From assembly GCA_965223985.1 (NCBI GenBank), contig OZ245030.1, forward strand, positions 2,046,001 to 2,110,000: a DNA stretch of 64,000 nt, read 5' to 3'. A program made the position numbers and the translations under genes. How positions within the stretch are numbered: position 1 is the first letter of the stretch; each line of letters starts with the position of its first letter. The notes under the pieces are model-generated. The model was given only the letters and a program-made list of their open reading frames with translations. It was not told the origin of the DNA and searched no databases. Below are positions 53,586 through 62,273 of this stretch, piece after piece. The DNA is from JAPPKS01 sp963667895. Its GTDB lineage: Bacteria > Poribacteria > WGA-4E > PCPOR2b.

Positions 53586-54004
53586 CAATTGAGCAGACTG
53601 TTACAATATGCCCCGCGTGCCACAGCAATAACATAGAGACCGTTGACGAAAATGCGTGGTTCTGTCTTGATTGCGATTGGGATAATTTGCCGCTCGTCTC
53701 GAAAAGAACAGACTCACTGATTTCTGCGCTGCGGCACGGCGATCAGGATGCGCGGCGAGAGGCGGCACAGACGCTAATCAATATTGGGGATGTGGACCGC
53801 CACCTGGCAACGTCGAACGATCTTAATCCCCTGATCGAAGCCCTTAATGATACAGATGATGATGTCCGCTATTTTGCAACGGTCGCACTAGGAAAACTCC
53901 GGGATACACGTGCACTGGCAAAGCTTAAGCACATTATGCACAACGATTCCTCCGGACTGGTGTGTGAAGGCGCCAAAAGCGCCGTCGAATGGATTGAAGA
54001 TTGA
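53582..54004 (+). CDS. Zinc ribbon plus HEAT-repeat protein
   Basis: A 140-residue protein with an N-terminal ribbon (CPAC, CLDC at residues 10-33) followed by two PBS-lyase/HEAT-like repeats (LISALRHGDQDARREAAQTL and LIEALNDTDDDVRYFATVAL). HEAT repeats mediate protein or bilin contacts. Its ATG overlaps the previous stop in ATGA, so the two are coupled. Confidence 0.8.
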   Translation: MTIEQTVTICPACHSNNIETVDENAWFCLDCDWDNLPLVSKRTDSLISALRHGDQDARREAAQTLINIGDVDRHLATSNDLNPLIEALNDTDDDVRYFATVALGKLRDTRALAKLKHIMHNDSSGLVCEGAKSAVEWIED

Positions 54005-54065
54005 TGCGGTGGGTTAAACATCTCGCCGGCATAAATCTCAAAACCCTACGCCACTAAAAATCCCC

Positions 54066-54485
54066 GTGATCTCCATTTCAAGCCTACCCATGATTAATGC
54101 CACGCTAAACGCAATCAGCGCGGCTCTGTTGACTACTGGATATTTGATGGTCCGAGGGCGGAAGATTGAAGCTCACCGAAAGTGCATGATCGCGGCTTTT
54201 GTGGTCTCCGCGCTATTTCTTGCCAGTTACCTTGTCTACCATTTCCGCACTGGATCCAAAAGTTTTGACCTGAGTGGTTGGATTCGCCCGGTATACTTTA
54301 CCATCCTCATCTCGCATATTATCCTCGCTGCCGTCATCCTACCGCTCGCATTGAGAACACTCTATCTTGCCTGGCGCAAACAGTTTTCTAAACACCGCCG
54401 TATCGCGCGTCTGACACTTCCATTGTGGCTGTACGTTTCTGTCACCGGAGTCGTTATCTATTTCATGCTATACCATCTCCAATGA
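54066..54485 (+). CDS. DUF420 family membrane protein (CtaM/YozB-like)
   Basis: A 139-residue membrane protein with four hydrophobic helices. The GTG start gives the N-terminus ISISSLPMINATLNAISA, which matches the usual DUF420 beginning. GRKIEAHRKCMIAAFVVSALFL carries conserved His. YozB/CtaM is needed for haem-A-containing oxidase activity in Gram-positives, which fits the upstream cytochrome aa3 genes. Confidence 0.85.
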   Translation: MISISSLPMINATLNAISAALLTTGYLMVRGRKIEAHRKCMIAAFVVSALFLASYLVYHFRTGSKSFDLSGWIRPVYFTILISHIILAAVILPLALRTLYLAWRKQFSKHRRIARLTLPLWLYVSVTGVVIYFMLYHLQ

Positions 54486-54524
54486 GGGAGTGGCATGCTG
54501 TCGCTATACTGTAGCAATTTAGTT

Positions 54525-54554
54525 TTGAAATTGACGAGGGTGGTGTAGTATACT
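54525..54554 (+). promoter_or_regulatory. Promoter of the HemQ-like gene
   Basis: TTGAAA (54525-54530), 18 bp, TATACT (54549-54554), 68 nt before the ATG at 54622. GAGG lies before the start codon. Confidence 0.5.
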
Positions 54555-54621
54555 GTCGTTAAAGCCAAGCCTCGTCGCGAAATAGCGGAACCCCCAATAA
54601 AAGAGTGAGGTAAATCAACAG

Positions 54622-55377
54622 ATGCAGCCCCAAAGTTCCACACACGCGGAGAAAGTTTCACAATCCCCCGATACGTTAGACATCCGTGAAATTGGCGCTC
54701 CGATCGACGGCGTCCCTCAAGTCAGTACTCGGCGATTGTTTGTGCAACTTCAGGCGTTCGATGGGTGTGTTCAACCACAAGAATTGGTTGAAGCCTTAAA
54801 AGCTAGCGATCTAGATATTGTCCTGTATCAGGATGTGCACGATCCGTCCGGAATGGGTTTACTCTTTATGACGGAAAACCCGAGTAATCTGGTAACCGAG
54901 TTCGGACCCCTGCTGAAGAGACAACCGTTTGCATCGCTGCGTCGAAAGACTGAATTTTCTATGATTGGCAGGACATATTCTTCCGGACGCGAGCCGAATT
55001 TGGAAGATTGGCTACTCCTCAAACCACGACGGAACATTCTGAACCCAGAATTCTCGTGGGCGATCTGGTATCCACTCCGTCGGAAACCGGAGTTTTACCT
55101 GCTTCCAAAATCGGATCAAGGAAAGATTTTGGGCGAACATGCGATGATTGGTCGAGCGTACGCGCAAGCAGGGCATGCGCAGGATATCCGACTGGCGTGT
55201 TTCGGGCTGGATCGGCATGATAATGAGTTTGTGATTGGATTGGTGGGACCAGAGCTACACCCGTTGTCGCGGCTTGTGCAAGACATGAGGAAGACACAGC
55301 AGACCGCCAAATATATCGAATCGCTCGGTCCATTCTTTGTCGGCAAGGTCTGCTGGCAAAAGCCGTTAGCGTTGTGA
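54622..55377 (+). CDS. HemQ/chlorite-dismutase family protein (coproheme decarboxylase-like)
   Basis: A 251-residue protein with the duplicated Cld/HemQ fold. Conserved C-terminal elements are AIWYPLRRKPEFYLLP, EHAMIGRAYA (proximal-His region) and FGLDRHDNEFVIGL, then LVQDMRKTQQTAKYI. HemQ oxidatively decarboxylates coproheme III to haem B. Lining up on the GLD motif, the distal residue (Arg in chlorite dismutases, Gln in Firmicute HemQ) appears to be Asp188, arguing against chlorite dismutase. This alignment is from memory of the family. The N-terminal 30 residues are an extension. Confidence 0.82.
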   Translation: MQPQSSTHAEKVSQSPDTLDIREIGAPIDGVPQVSTRRLFVQLQAFDGCVQPQELVEALKASDLDIVLYQDVHDPSGMGLLFMTENPSNLVTEFGPLLKRQPFASLRRKTEFSMIGRTYSSGREPNLEDWLLLKPRRNILNPEFSWAIWYPLRRKPEFYLLPKSDQGKILGEHAMIGRAYAQAGHAQDIRLACFGLDRHDNEFVIGLVGPELHPLSRLVQDMRKTQQTAKYIESLGPFFVGKVCWQKPLAL

Positions 55378-55542
55378 AATGAGAAGTGCAGTGCGTGAAA
55401 CAACCAGGCAATTCGTCACGTGATCTCTAAACGTGTCCACAATGAGAACCGTCAAATAACGATGCCCCAATCTGTTAGGTGACATTCCGCGCTGCCAGTT
55501 GGCTGCTGACCGCTGAATATAGTCCCATTTCAAAGGCACATT

Positions 55543-56268
55543 ATGAAGAACATCGTTGCAATTGCAATGAAAGAGTTGTACACCTACTTTGTCTCGCCGG
55601 TTGCTTACTTTGTGTTCTTTATCTTCACAGCAGTCTCCGGCTTCTTCTTTTGTCTCATCTTCTCCCGTGTCGTTCGTTCCCAAATGCAAAGCGACGCAGT
55701 GATGGAGAGCTTAGTTCCCACCATGAGCGTAATTCTTCTCTTCTTCACCCCCGCTTTGACCATGAAACTCTTTGCGGAAGAACGAAAATCTGGAACGATT
55801 GAACTGATGTCGACTTCGCCAGTGACTGATACAGAGATGGTATTCGGAAAATTTGTGGCTAGTTTGCTGCTGACGTTTACCATGTTGCTGCTGACGCTAC
55901 TTTTCCCGATCTTCATCGCCGTTTTCGGTGAAACGGATATGGGAAGGATCGCCAGTGGGTATCTCGGTCTTATCCTGCTTGCATCCACCTTCCTCTCGCT
56001 TGGTCTGCTCATGTCTTCAATGAGCAAGAATCAGATTGTCGCGGCGTTGACCAGCTTCGGTATCCTGTTAGCCCTATGGATAATTGGTCATGTATCGAAT
56101 TTTGGAGGGCGGTTCGGTGAAATCTTGGCTTACCTCTCGCTAATCGAGCACTTCGAGGGCTTTGCACGCGGTGTCGTCGGCGCAAAACACGTTGTCTATT
56201 TTTTGAGTTTCACAACGGTTTGCTTGTTCGCGACTGTTAAATCTGTGGAATCATCAAAATGGAGGTAG
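55543..56268 (+). CDS. ABC-2 permease of the GldF type
   Basis: A 241-residue membrane protein with six hydrophobic helices, beginning MKNIVAIAMKELYTYFVSPVAYF, and with FAEERKSGTIELMSTSPVTDTEM, both typical of GldF/NosY-like permeases. The GldG-like gene follows by six nt. No ATPase gene is adjacent. It could pair with an ATPase elsewhere, for instance the unassigned one at 35927, though that has its own permease. Confidence 0.82.
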   Translation: MKNIVAIAMKELYTYFVSPVAYFVFFIFTAVSGFFFCLIFSRVVRSQMQSDAVMESLVPTMSVILLFFTPALTMKLFAEERKSGTIELMSTSPVTDTEMVFGKFVASLLLTFTMLLLTLLFPIFIAVFGETDMGRIASGYLGLILLASTFLSLGLLMSSMSKNQIVAALTSFGILLALWIIGHVSNFGGRFGEILAYLSLIEHFEGFARGVVGAKHVVYFLSFTTVCLFATVKSVESSKWR

Positions 56269-56274
56269 TCCCTG

Positions 56275-57936
56275 ATGCCAGTTGAACAGAGCGGACTCCC
56301 GAACCGCGAACACGTGAAAGATACAAACGCCCAAACGAGCGATAGACTGGGTCCGCTGCTCGGCTTTGTCAGCCTCATCTTACTTTTCGCGGCACTGGTT
56401 AGCTTATTTCTCTCCAGCGACCGTCCATCCCCTGTCTTCTGGGTCTTCCTCGTGCTTGGAATCGCTACATTTACCGCTTTCGTTGCCAAGCGATTTCAGG
56501 CAGTAGTGAATTTTTTTGTTAGCCGCCAAGCGCGCTACGGTGCGAACGTTGCAATTAGCATTCTGGCGACCCTTGGAATTGCCATCATCCTAAATATTAT
56601 CGCTGCTCAACGATTCGATAAGGAGGTGGACTGGACTGCGGATAAATTCCACACCCTATCGGATCAGACGAAGAATATCCTGCGCGGATTAGATCGAGAG
56701 GTCAGGGTGATTGCCTTTTTCAGTAACTCCCCCGGCAATCCACGGTCACAGCAGCAATATCGACGCGTCAAAGATATGTTAGAAAGGTACAAGCGAGAAA
56801 CGGACAATCTCACGGTTGAATTCGTTAATCCCTTCACAGATCCGAAGAAGAAGGACGAGTATGGAATTAGGGTTGATACAACAACCGTCTTTGAGAGTGG
56901 CGATAAACGGGAGCAAGTGACATCCATTGATGAGCAAAAGTTTACGAGCGCAATCATGAAGGTGGTTCGCGATGAGGTAAAGAAGATCTACTTTCTGACG
57001 GGGCATGAGGAGCGGTCAATCGATGACTTTGAGCCAAGTGGATATACCCAAGCCAAAGAGGAATTGGAAGCGCAGAACTATCTTGTCGCGACACTGGTTT
57101 TGACAACCGAACCGCAAATTCCCGCCGATTGTGTGCTACTCGTAATTCCCGGTCCAAAAGCCCCGCTTGCCAGACACGAGATCGACGCGATTTCGAGATA
57201 CCTCGATAAGAACGGCAAATTGCTCATCATGTTTGAACCTTCAATAGCGCGAGCGGAAGATCCGAATCGGAACTTGGTTCGCTTGATGGACCGGTGGGGA
57301 ATTTCGGTTGGCAATAATCTCGTGGTAGATAGATCCCGATTCGACTTTATTGGTGGAATTGCTGCGCCCGCCGTTATTGACTTTGAATTCCATCAGATAG
57401 TGCGGTACATGCGTCAACATGTTACGTTCTTGGCTGCGCGTTCCGTAACCCCCAAGGAGGACAAAGGACCAGAACTCAACGTCAAGTCTCTCGCCAAGAC
57501 CACCGATGCGGTTGGCGCTAGTTGGGGGGAGACAGGGCGTAAAGAAGATGGCACTTTCGCCGAACCTGAATATACGCCGAACGAAGACACGCCGCCACCA
57601 GTATCGCTTGCTGTCGTGGTCGAATTGTTGAACGATGACGAAATACCAGCAGATGAACCAAAGAAAACGAAAACCCGTATCGTTGCTGTAGGCGATGCCG
57701 ACTTCGCCTCGAACCACTTTTTTAAAGCTACTGGAGGCGGCAATCTGTTTCTGAATGCGGCAAACTGGCTGACGCTGGAAGAAGATTTGATTGCCATCCG
57801 CCCGATCGAGCCAAATGAGCGAACCCTGCGCTCTTTGACGGGCGGCGAAGCTGCCTTCGTGCTGATTGCATCAATTTTTCTCATCCCGTTGATTATCTTT
57901 CTTATCGGGTTAGTCGTCTGGTGGCGACGACGGTAG
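56275..57936 (+). CDS. GldG-like auxiliary component of an ABC exporter
   Basis: A 553-residue protein with N-terminal membrane helices (about 28-110), a long periplasmic region of the GldG/DUF4350-like type (IYFLTGHEERSIDDF, LVIPGPKAPLARHEIDAI) and a final C-terminal helix ending in WWRRR. In gliding Bacteroidetes GldFG with ATPase GldA form an exporter; outside them related sets accompany DUF4340 proteins, as here. Confidence 0.85.
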   Translation: MPVEQSGLPNREHVKDTNAQTSDRLGPLLGFVSLILLFAALVSLFLSSDRPSPVFWVFLVLGIATFTAFVAKRFQAVVNFFVSRQARYGANVAISILATLGIAIILNIIAAQRFDKEVDWTADKFHTLSDQTKNILRGLDREVRVIAFFSNSPGNPRSQQQYRRVKDMLERYKRETDNLTVEFVNPFTDPKKKDEYGIRVDTTTVFESGDKREQVTSIDEQKFTSAIMKVVRDEVKKIYFLTGHEERSIDDFEPSGYTQAKEELEAQNYLVATLVLTTEPQIPADCVLLVIPGPKAPLARHEIDAISRYLDKNGKLLIMFEPSIARAEDPNRNLVRLMDRWGISVGNNLVVDRSRFDFIGGIAAPAVIDFEFHQIVRYMRQHVTFLAARSVTPKEDKGPELNVKSLAKTTDAVGASWGETGRKEDGTFAEPEYTPNEDTPPPVSLAVVVELLNDDEIPADEPKKTKTRIVAVGDADFASNHFFKATGGGNLFLNAANWLTLEEDLIAIRPIEPNERTLRSLTGGEAAFVLIASIFLIPLIIFLIGLVVWWRRR

Positions 57937-58046
57937 AGCAAAATATGCAGTCTGAACAACGTATGCAACGCGTGGAAGGCGGAACTGAATTGGGCAGAGA
58001 TGGAAGCGCCAAAAGCTCTCAAATAAGACTTAGATGAGATAATTCC

Positions 58047-59822
58047 ATGAACTTCAAAACAACGCTGGTTATTCTCCTTGTATTCATCATCTTTGGCGGG
58101 GCGTATCTCATGTTCTTTCAGGACAAACCTGATGATGAATCGGACACCAGCCAACCGAAAATCGGCACAGCCTACGAGCTAGAAAAAGACGAAATCCGAC
58201 GGATGCGCATTTCATTCAGCGATGCCGCCTATGCACCGCTTTCACTCACAAAAGATGTTGACGGCGCATGGCAGTTGACAGAACCCGTTGTCGCCGACGC
58301 ACAGGGTGCAAAGATTAACGAAATGCTTGGCGACCTGCTGAATAAGAAAATCAAGCGCACCCTTGAAGTGACAACGCTGGCGGAGTACGAACTCGCCCCA
58401 CCCAAGATACAGATTCAACTCTGGACGACGGGCGAAACGCCCGCTAAGACTTTCCTTATCGGCACGAAGACAGTCAACTATTCTGTCTACGCAAAGGAGG
58501 CATCTGAGCCTCACATCTTCCTGATTGAATCCAGTGCGCTCGAAGATTTCACAAAATCGGCGTCCGATGTTCGAGATCGATCCGTCTTAAAATTCGATCT
58601 AGATGAAGTTACGGCGTTGACACTGCGAGTCACGGACAAAAGTGAGATTCGTTGCCAAAAGCGTCAAGCGAATCTGTGGAAAATGGACAAGCCTATTGAG
58701 ACAGAGGCGGATTCCAAAGAAATCGAGTCGATTCTGTCAGCACTGGACACCTTGAAGGTCGTTGCTTTCGAGGGAGATGGGGTGGCAGATCTCACTGCGT
58801 ATGGACTCGATACGCCGCGAAGTCAGGCTCGCCTCGATTTAGCAGACGGAAGCGTTCAACAGTTGTTAATCGGCGGCGATGATAATGCAACCGGTCGCAT
58901 CTACACAAAACGCGCGGACTTCGACTCGGTCTACGCTGTCAATAGGGAGATATACACTAAGCTTAACAAAACCGTTTTCGATCTCAGAAGTAAACGCGTT
59001 ATTGACTTCCAACGAACGGCAACATCCCGATTTGAAATTGAGCGGCAGGGTCGGGCAAAAATCGTCTGTGGAAAAAATAGCGATGGCGAATGGGAAATCA
59101 AAGCGCCGGTTGTGTTGAAGGCGGATGCTTCTGCAGTTGACGATCTCCTGTTCGGCGTCGATTCGTTGAAGGCTGTCGAGTTTGTCGCCGATTCCCCCAA
59201 AAGCCTTCAGCCGTATGGATTAGATGCCCCTTCAATAAAAGTTTCGTTCACAGCCACCGATACGGATACAGTTGTTCTCCACATCGGGAAGATGAAGGGT
59301 GAGACCGTCTACGTAAAATCTCAAAGAGCCGAACCTGTCTTCGGGGTGAAGAAAAATCTCATCAACCTCGTTGGGATGGGAGTTGCAGAGTTGCGGGACA
59401 AACAGATTCTCGACTTCGACAGCGATTCGGCGGTTAAGCTCACGCTTCGGCATGGTGACGCCAACCTAACTTGCCAGAAACAGGGGACTAACTGGCGGCT
59501 TACTCATCCGGTGCAAGAGGATGCAAAAAATGGAACAGTCAACAGTATCCTTTATCAGATTGACCAGTTGAAAGTCGAGAGGTTTTTGGCAGATACGCCC
59601 GATGTAGCGAGAACCGGATTTGATGCGCTGGCAATTCAGGTCGCCGTTACGTTGAAGGATGGAACCGAGCACGTGCTGCAAATCGGCAAGTCTGCGGGAT
59701 CGGAACACCTCTACGCCCGATTATGGCGCTTGCCAAACACGATTTTTCTGCTCAAAGCGGACATTGTCGAAACGCTGAAGCAAACAGTGGAGGATTTCCG
59801 AGCGATGCCCGACGAGGCTTAA
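58047..59822 (+). CDS. DUF4340 repeat protein
   Basis: A 591-residue protein with one N-terminal membrane helix (about 6-24) and four periplasmic repeats of about 130 residues, each with a LRDRSVLKFD/LRSKRVIDF/LRDKQILDF-like element followed by a strand-rich part (WKMDKPIET, WEIKAPVVL, WRLTHPVQE). DUF4340 genes routinely follow GldF/GldG-like genes. The function is unknown. The 294-bp gap after it holds nothing I recognise. Confidence 0.85.
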   Translation: MNFKTTLVILLVFIIFGGAYLMFFQDKPDDESDTSQPKIGTAYELEKDEIRRMRISFSDAAYAPLSLTKDVDGAWQLTEPVVADAQGAKINEMLGDLLNKKIKRTLEVTTLAEYELAPPKIQIQLWTTGETPAKTFLIGTKTVNYSVYAKEASEPHIFLIESSALEDFTKSASDVRDRSVLKFDLDEVTALTLRVTDKSEIRCQKRQANLWKMDKPIETEADSKEIESILSALDTLKVVAFEGDGVADLTAYGLDTPRSQARLDLADGSVQQLLIGGDDNATGRIYTKRADFDSVYAVNREIYTKLNKTVFDLRSKRVIDFQRTATSRFEIERQGRAKIVCGKNSDGEWEIKAPVVLKADASAVDDLLFGVDSLKAVEFVADSPKSLQPYGLDAPSIKVSFTATDTDTVVLHIGKMKGETVYVKSQRAEPVFGVKKNLINLVGMGVAELRDKQILDFDSDSAVKLTLRHGDANLTCQKQGTNWRLTHPVQEDAKNGTVNSILYQIDQLKVERFLADTPDVARTGFDALAIQVAVTLKDGTEHVLQIGKSAGSEHLYARLWRLPNTIFLLKADIVETLKQTVEDFRAMPDEA

Positions 59823-60116
59823 CTTGATATTGGATTGGTGTTCCCGGTTAGAGAGATACTCGGTTATTCCCCATCGCTTTATACATCTTTGGCGCAGCGG
59901 AACCCAATGTCACCCTCTACCTGTGTAGCGCTGACCCGCTCACGGTACGATACCCGCAATGGCGGACCAAATCCCTCGCCGTAAAAAAGGGTTTGGAATA
60001 GATGGAAGGAATACGTACATGGGAACCCTCTTTCCCCGCGATGCCCGCTGTCTACATCGCAGGCGGAAGGAAGGGTGGATGACCACCTAATAAAAAGGCA
60101 GTAGGAGCGGGCGAGA

Positions 60117-60929
60117 ATGAAGCAATATTTGGATGCGCTGAAACAGATTATGGTTCGCGGCGTGGATCGCGACGGTCGGAATGGTCTCTCTCGCGCTTTA
60201 TTCGGTATGCAGATGCGCTACGATATGGCGCACGGTTTCCCAGCGGTCACGACCAAAAAGTTGGCGTTCAAAGTCATGAAAGCGGAACTTTTAGGCTTTT
60301 TGAGAGCCTACTCCCATGTCAAACATTTCCAGAAGTTGGGTTGTCACATCTGGGACGCGAATGCGGATAACTGGAAGCCAAAAGCACGGTTTGAAGGGGA
60401 TCTCGGACGAATTTACGGTGTTCAGTGGCGGTCATGGAAGGCACCCGACGGGCAAACCGTAGACCAGCTTTCCAATGTCATTGAAGGAATTAAAACGCAT
60501 CCCTACAGCCGCCGCCATGTCGTAACGGCGTGGAATCCGGGTGAATTCGATCAGATGCCGCTTGAGCCGTGTCATGCGCTTTTCCAGTTCTTTGTGGCTA
60601 GCGGGAAACTATCGCTTCAGTTGTATCAGCGGAGTTGTGATATGTTTCTCGGTGTGCCGTTCAATATCGCTTCGTATTCCGTGCTGCTGCACATGGTCGC
60701 GCAAATAACGGACCTAGCGCCGGGCGAGTTTATCCACACCTTGGGCGATGCGCATATTTACCACGTCCATTTCGAACAGGTGGAAACACAGTCGCAGCGG
60801 GAACCGCTTGAACTTGCGGAGCTTTACTTGAACCCGGATATAAAATCAATTGATGATTTCAAGATGCAGGACATCAAGCTGCGTAACTACAAACATCACA
60901 GCGTTATTGAAGCGCCGATGGTCGTGTAA
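60117..60929 (+). CDS. thyA: Thymidylate synthase
   Basis: A 270-residue ThyA: dUMP plus 5,10-methylene-THF to dTMP plus DHF. The catalytic Cys is in LEPCHALFQFFV, Arg phosphate ligands in YSRRHVVTAWNP, substrate contacts in QLYQRSCDMFLGVPFNIASY and GDAHIYHVH. Length is normal for the class. It starts 7 nt after GGAGCGGGCG and is followed by folA, which recycles the DHF it makes. Confidence 0.97.
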   Translation: MKQYLDALKQIMVRGVDRDGRNGLSRALFGMQMRYDMAHGFPAVTTKKLAFKVMKAELLGFLRAYSHVKHFQKLGCHIWDANADNWKPKARFEGDLGRIYGVQWRSWKAPDGQTVDQLSNVIEGIKTHPYSRRHVVTAWNPGEFDQMPLEPCHALFQFFVASGKLSLQLYQRSCDMFLGVPFNIASYSVLLHMVAQITDLAPGEFIHTLGDAHIYHVHFEQVETQSQREPLELAELYLNPDIKSIDDFKMQDIKLRNYKHHSVIEAPMVV

Positions 60930-60940
60930 GGAGCGTGCCG

Positions 60941-61426
60941 ATGATTATCTCCATCATCACAGCCATGGATAAAAATCACCTGATTGGCAAAGGCGATGGG
61001 TTGCCTTGGAAGCTGCCCGCCGATATGAAACACTTCTTCCGAATGACCTTGGGCAAGCCTGTGTTGATGGGACGTAAGACCTATGAAACCGTTGGAAAGC
61101 CGCTGAAGAACCGAATCAATATTGTCTTGACGCACAACTGTGATTATCAGGCTGAGGGTTGCATCGTGGCGAATTCCGTGGAAGAGGCTCTGACTGTTGT
61201 CAAGACGGACAAAGAATTGATGATATGCGGCGGCGCACCAATCTACGCGCAGTTCTTGCCGCGTGCAGAACGTATCTATATGACACTGATTCATCACTGT
61301 TTTGAAGGCAACACCTATTTTCCACTGTTTAATCTGGATGACTGGCACGAGGACAACCGCATCGACTACCAGCCGGATGAGAACAATCCGTACCCATATA
61401 GTTTTCTATTCCTGCGCAGAAAGTAA
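60941..61426 (+). CDS. folA: Dihydrofolate reductase
   Basis: A 161-residue DHFR, DHF to THF with NADPH. Motifs: IGKGDGLPWKLPADMKHF (including the catalytic acidic residue in PADMK and Trp), GRKTYETVGKPL, and ICGGAPIYAQFLP. ATG at 60941 follows AAGGAG by seven bases, so it is preferred over the GTG at 60935. It lies 11 nt after thyA. Confidence 0.96.
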   Translation: MIISIITAMDKNHLIGKGDGLPWKLPADMKHFFRMTLGKPVLMGRKTYETVGKPLKNRINIVLTHNCDYQAEGCIVANSVEEALTVVKTDKELMICGGAPIYAQFLPRAERIYMTLIHHCFEGNTYFPLFNLDDWHEDNRIDYQPDENNPYPYSFLFLRRK

Positions 61427-61526
61427 ATCCTTCCCAGACACCGACGCCGCTTGAACAATCAATTGATTCCGCGCTGTACGTTAAACGAGGCGGCCGAGAT
61501 GTACTCTCCATCTTACAATATGCGCT

Positions 61527-61555
61527 TGACAGCCCCGTTTGCCGATGATATAATA
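61527..61555 (+). promoter_or_regulatory. Promoter of tRNA-Leu
   Basis: Perfect TTGACA (61527-61532), 17 bp, perfect TATAAT (61550-61555), 23 nt before the tRNA. Confidence 0.85.
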
Positions 61556-61578
61556 ATTTTTGGTCTTCTCAGCCATGT

Positions 61579-61661
61579 GCCCCTGTGGTGGAATTGGTAT
61601 ACACGGCAGGTTGAGGGCCTGTGCCTTAACGGGCATGCTGGTTCGAGTCCAGTCGGGGGCA
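61579..61661 (+). tRNA. tRNA-Leu(GAG)
   Basis: The acceptor GCCCCTG pairs with CGGGGGC, discriminator A. D-arm, anticodon loop TTGAGGG (anticodon GAG, codon CUC), a long class II variable arm (TGCC/GGGCA) and a T-arm with TTCGAGT are all present. No CCA is encoded. Confidence 0.95.
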
Positions 61662-61662
61662 T

Positions 61663-61705
61663 AAAAAAGGGTGGAGGGGGTTGCTAGTTTAGTAACCCCC
61701 TCCAC
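61663..61705 (-). terminator. Terminator of dut, on the minus strand
   Basis: A perfect 12-bp stem, GTGGAGGGGGTT with AACCCCCTCCAC (61671-61682 with 61694-61705), followed on the minus strand by a T-run (the A-run at 61663-61668). It lies 20 nt after the dut stop. The T-run reaches to the tRNA 3' end. Confidence 0.88.
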
Positions 61706-61725
61706 AGGTAGGTTTGAAAACGGTT

Positions 61726-62169
61726 CTACGAACTGCTCACTTCATCGGTGCTTCCAAATCCACCGCGTGTCTCTGAGTGCATTTCCGATACTTCCGACCA
61801 ATCTACCCGATCCACTCGCACGAAAATCGCCTGCGCAATCTTATCGCCGCGCTCAATCGTTACCGGCTGGTCCGAGAAGTTGTAGATTTGAATCTTAATC
61901 TCATCGTCTTCTCCGCAGTAATCCTGATCGATGACGCCAACCCCATGCGGGATGAGCAATCCGCGTTTGCGGGGCGTGCTGCTGCGCAGCGTCACCATCA
62001 GCATGTATCCTGGCGGTGTTTCGACAATGACATTCGCAGGAATCAGCCCCAAGGTACGCGGTTCAATCGTTACCGATTCGCGGCACACCAAATCAAAGCC
62101 GACAGAACCGGCGGTTGCATATTGCGGCAATGGAAGATTCCTGTCGAGCCGTTTGATTTTTACGTTCAT
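61726..62169 (-). CDS. dut: dUTP diphosphatase
   Basis: A 147-residue trimeric dUTPase that converts dUTP to dUMP, substrate for ThyA. The five motifs are visible: AGSVGFDL, RSSTPRKRGL, GVGVIDQDYCGE, RGDKIAQAIF and RGGFGSTDE at the C-terminus. Its position facing thyA-folA makes a dTMP set, although on the opposite strand. Confidence 0.95.
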   Translation of the reverse strand: MNVKIKRLDRNLPLPQYATAGSVGFDLVCRESVTIEPRTLGLIPANVIVETPPGYMLMVTLRSSTPRKRGLLIPHGVGVIDQDYCGEDDEIKIQIYNFSDQPVTIERGDKIAQAIFVRVDRVDWSEVSEMHSETRGGFGSTDEVSSS

Positions 62170-62273
62170 TGGTGTTCTATAAACATAGCGCTCCGCTAGA
62201 GCGCAAGAATTAGAAGTTGCGAGTGCCCGCTATCTACCTGACCATTACATTTTTGGCAAAAACTCGGTTTCAT

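Noticed and set aside
54622..55377. True chlorite dismutase
   Set aside because: The residue at the distal Arg position appears to be Asp when lined up on the GLD motif, and the context is haem synthesis rather than (per)chlorate reduction.
55019..55411. 130-residue minus-strand frame over the HemQ-like gene
   Set aside because: Antisense shadow of a well-supported gene; composition and lack of SD argue against it.
59823..60116. Possible regulatory RNA or promoter before thyA
   Set aside because: I could not identify a convincing promoter, hairpin or riboswitch core in this gap.
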